Part shown: in pieces, positions 63,556-64,000 of the stretch
How the letters are laid out: the number at the start of each line of letters is the position of its first letter
How positions within the stretch are numbered: position 1 is the stretch's first letter
Notes under the pieces: generated by a model
What the model was told of the DNA's origin: nothing
What the model saw: only the letters and a program-made list of their open reading frames with translations
The model's database searches: none
Program-made: the position numbers and the translations under genes
NCBI RefSeq assembly: GCF_027105055.1
Contig: NZ_CP114264.1
Span: forward strand, 2,852,001 to 2,916,000
Direction of reading: 5' to 3'
DNA: 64,000 bases
Source: Acinetobacter sp. TR3
GTDB lineage: Bacteria; Pseudomonadota; Gammaproteobacteria; Pseudomonadales; Moraxellaceae

Positions 63556-64000
63556 GTTCTATTCACAAAAATAACCAATTCGTATACAGCCCATTTCCAC
63601 AAATAAAAGGGAAATAGGATCATCAGCACACGATTTTATGGCTTTGATTTAAATTAAATTTTGATTTTCATGCAGTGAGAGCGCATGTAAAAATGTGAAA
63701 ACACCGTATTCACAAGGTGTATTAAGAAAACAATTTATTTACGTGAGATTGGTAAAAAGTTTTACCTATTGGAAAAATTTCCAAGCGCAACTTTAGCACT
63801 TTTTAAAAATGCCTGCAATTTAAGCAATAAAAGGAATTGTGTGGATATGTGAATAACCCAAAAGTTATCCACATTTTTGTTTGGTTTTTATTCATCGTCA
63901 ATTTATCAATGCGATTCAGGAACACAATTCAAACTGGAATTTATTGGTATTGTCCCCTCTCGCACACCGATAGCTTTGTTTTTTATTTACAATCTTCCAG
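63556..64000. other. Intergenic region with DnaA-box-like cluster
   Basis: 445 AT-rich bases up to the window edge, with no ORF of note. Three DnaA-box-like 9-mers lie within 34 bases: TGTGGATAT (63840-63848, 8 of 9), TGTGAATAA (63848-63856) and a perfect TTATCCACA (63865-63873). Looser matches lie near 63694 and 63708. The gene or locus to the right is not visible. Confidence 0.5.

Noticed and set aside
63840..63873. Replication origin
   Set aside because: Only three clustered boxes, and no dnaA, dnaN, rpmH or gidA neighbour. A single cluster beside an efflux gene is not enough to call oriC.

Overview
The window is about 39-40% GC by eye, gene-dense and chromosomal. It reads as an Acinetobacter species (Moraxellaceae, Gammaproteobacteria). 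The grounds are the sequence and gene order of dxs, aroE, plsB, mla and glyQS, an MFS pump that looks like CraA of A. baumannii, and Acinetobacter-type lipoproteins. I could run no database search, so the genus is a recognition call and the species is left open.

Layout. 1-0.9 kb: start of the S10 ribosomal operon (rpsJ, rplC), read leftward behind a structured leader. 0.9-10.7 kb: a glutamine amidotransferase, a Cys/Met PLP enzyme, a HerA-like ATPase, the nitric oxide module hmp-nsrR with a long palindromic operator, engB, a diiron-type hydrolase family protein, a dicarboxylate/glutamate symporter and tesB. 11-20.4 kb: plsB, a periplasmic binding-like protein, an epimerase-like protein, recG-comF, a NUDIX protein, a LOG protein and corA. 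20.4-23.7 kb: mlaFEDCB, the ABC system for outer-membrane lipid asymmetry. 24-26.4 kb: a DEAD-box RNA helicase with a repetitive RG-rich tail and a leader of about 275 nt. 26.9-32.7 kb: suhB, dxs, ribA, hemF, aroE. 32.7-44.4 kb: a very large lipoprotein, an acyl-CoA dehydrogenase, a two-part protein with a possible uracil-DNA-glycosylase-like end, small envelope proteins, an HPP-CBS membrane protein and the radical SAM/TIGR03915 putative DNA-repair pair. 44.5-47.5 kb: glyQS.

47.6-54.8 kb is the accessory part. It holds three GC-richer, leftward ORFs, each followed by an integron attC-like site, with no integrase in the window: a small CALIN (cluster of attC sites lacking an integrase). For two cassettes the boundary bases match the R'' box of their own attC, as integron biology predicts. 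Next is a Baeyer-Villiger-type monooxygenase gene broken by an IS5-family element, which is itself broken by an IS1-family element. Both insertions show target duplications, and removing the outer element restores the reading frame exactly. Two secreted, helix-rich proteins of unknown role lie on either side.

54.9-64 kb: an alpha/beta hydrolase-like protein, two methyltransferases, small envelope proteins, a Holliday-resolvase-like protein, an orphan ParA ATPase, an AI-2E/PerM family protein, a lipoprotein Cu/Zn superoxide dismutase, a CraA-like drug efflux pump, and a 445-base intergenic region with clustered DnaA-box-like sites. I saw no CRISPR array, rRNA, tRNA or complete prophage. I did not find a clearly new multi-gene system; the cassette array and its unknown products are the best candidates for new biology.
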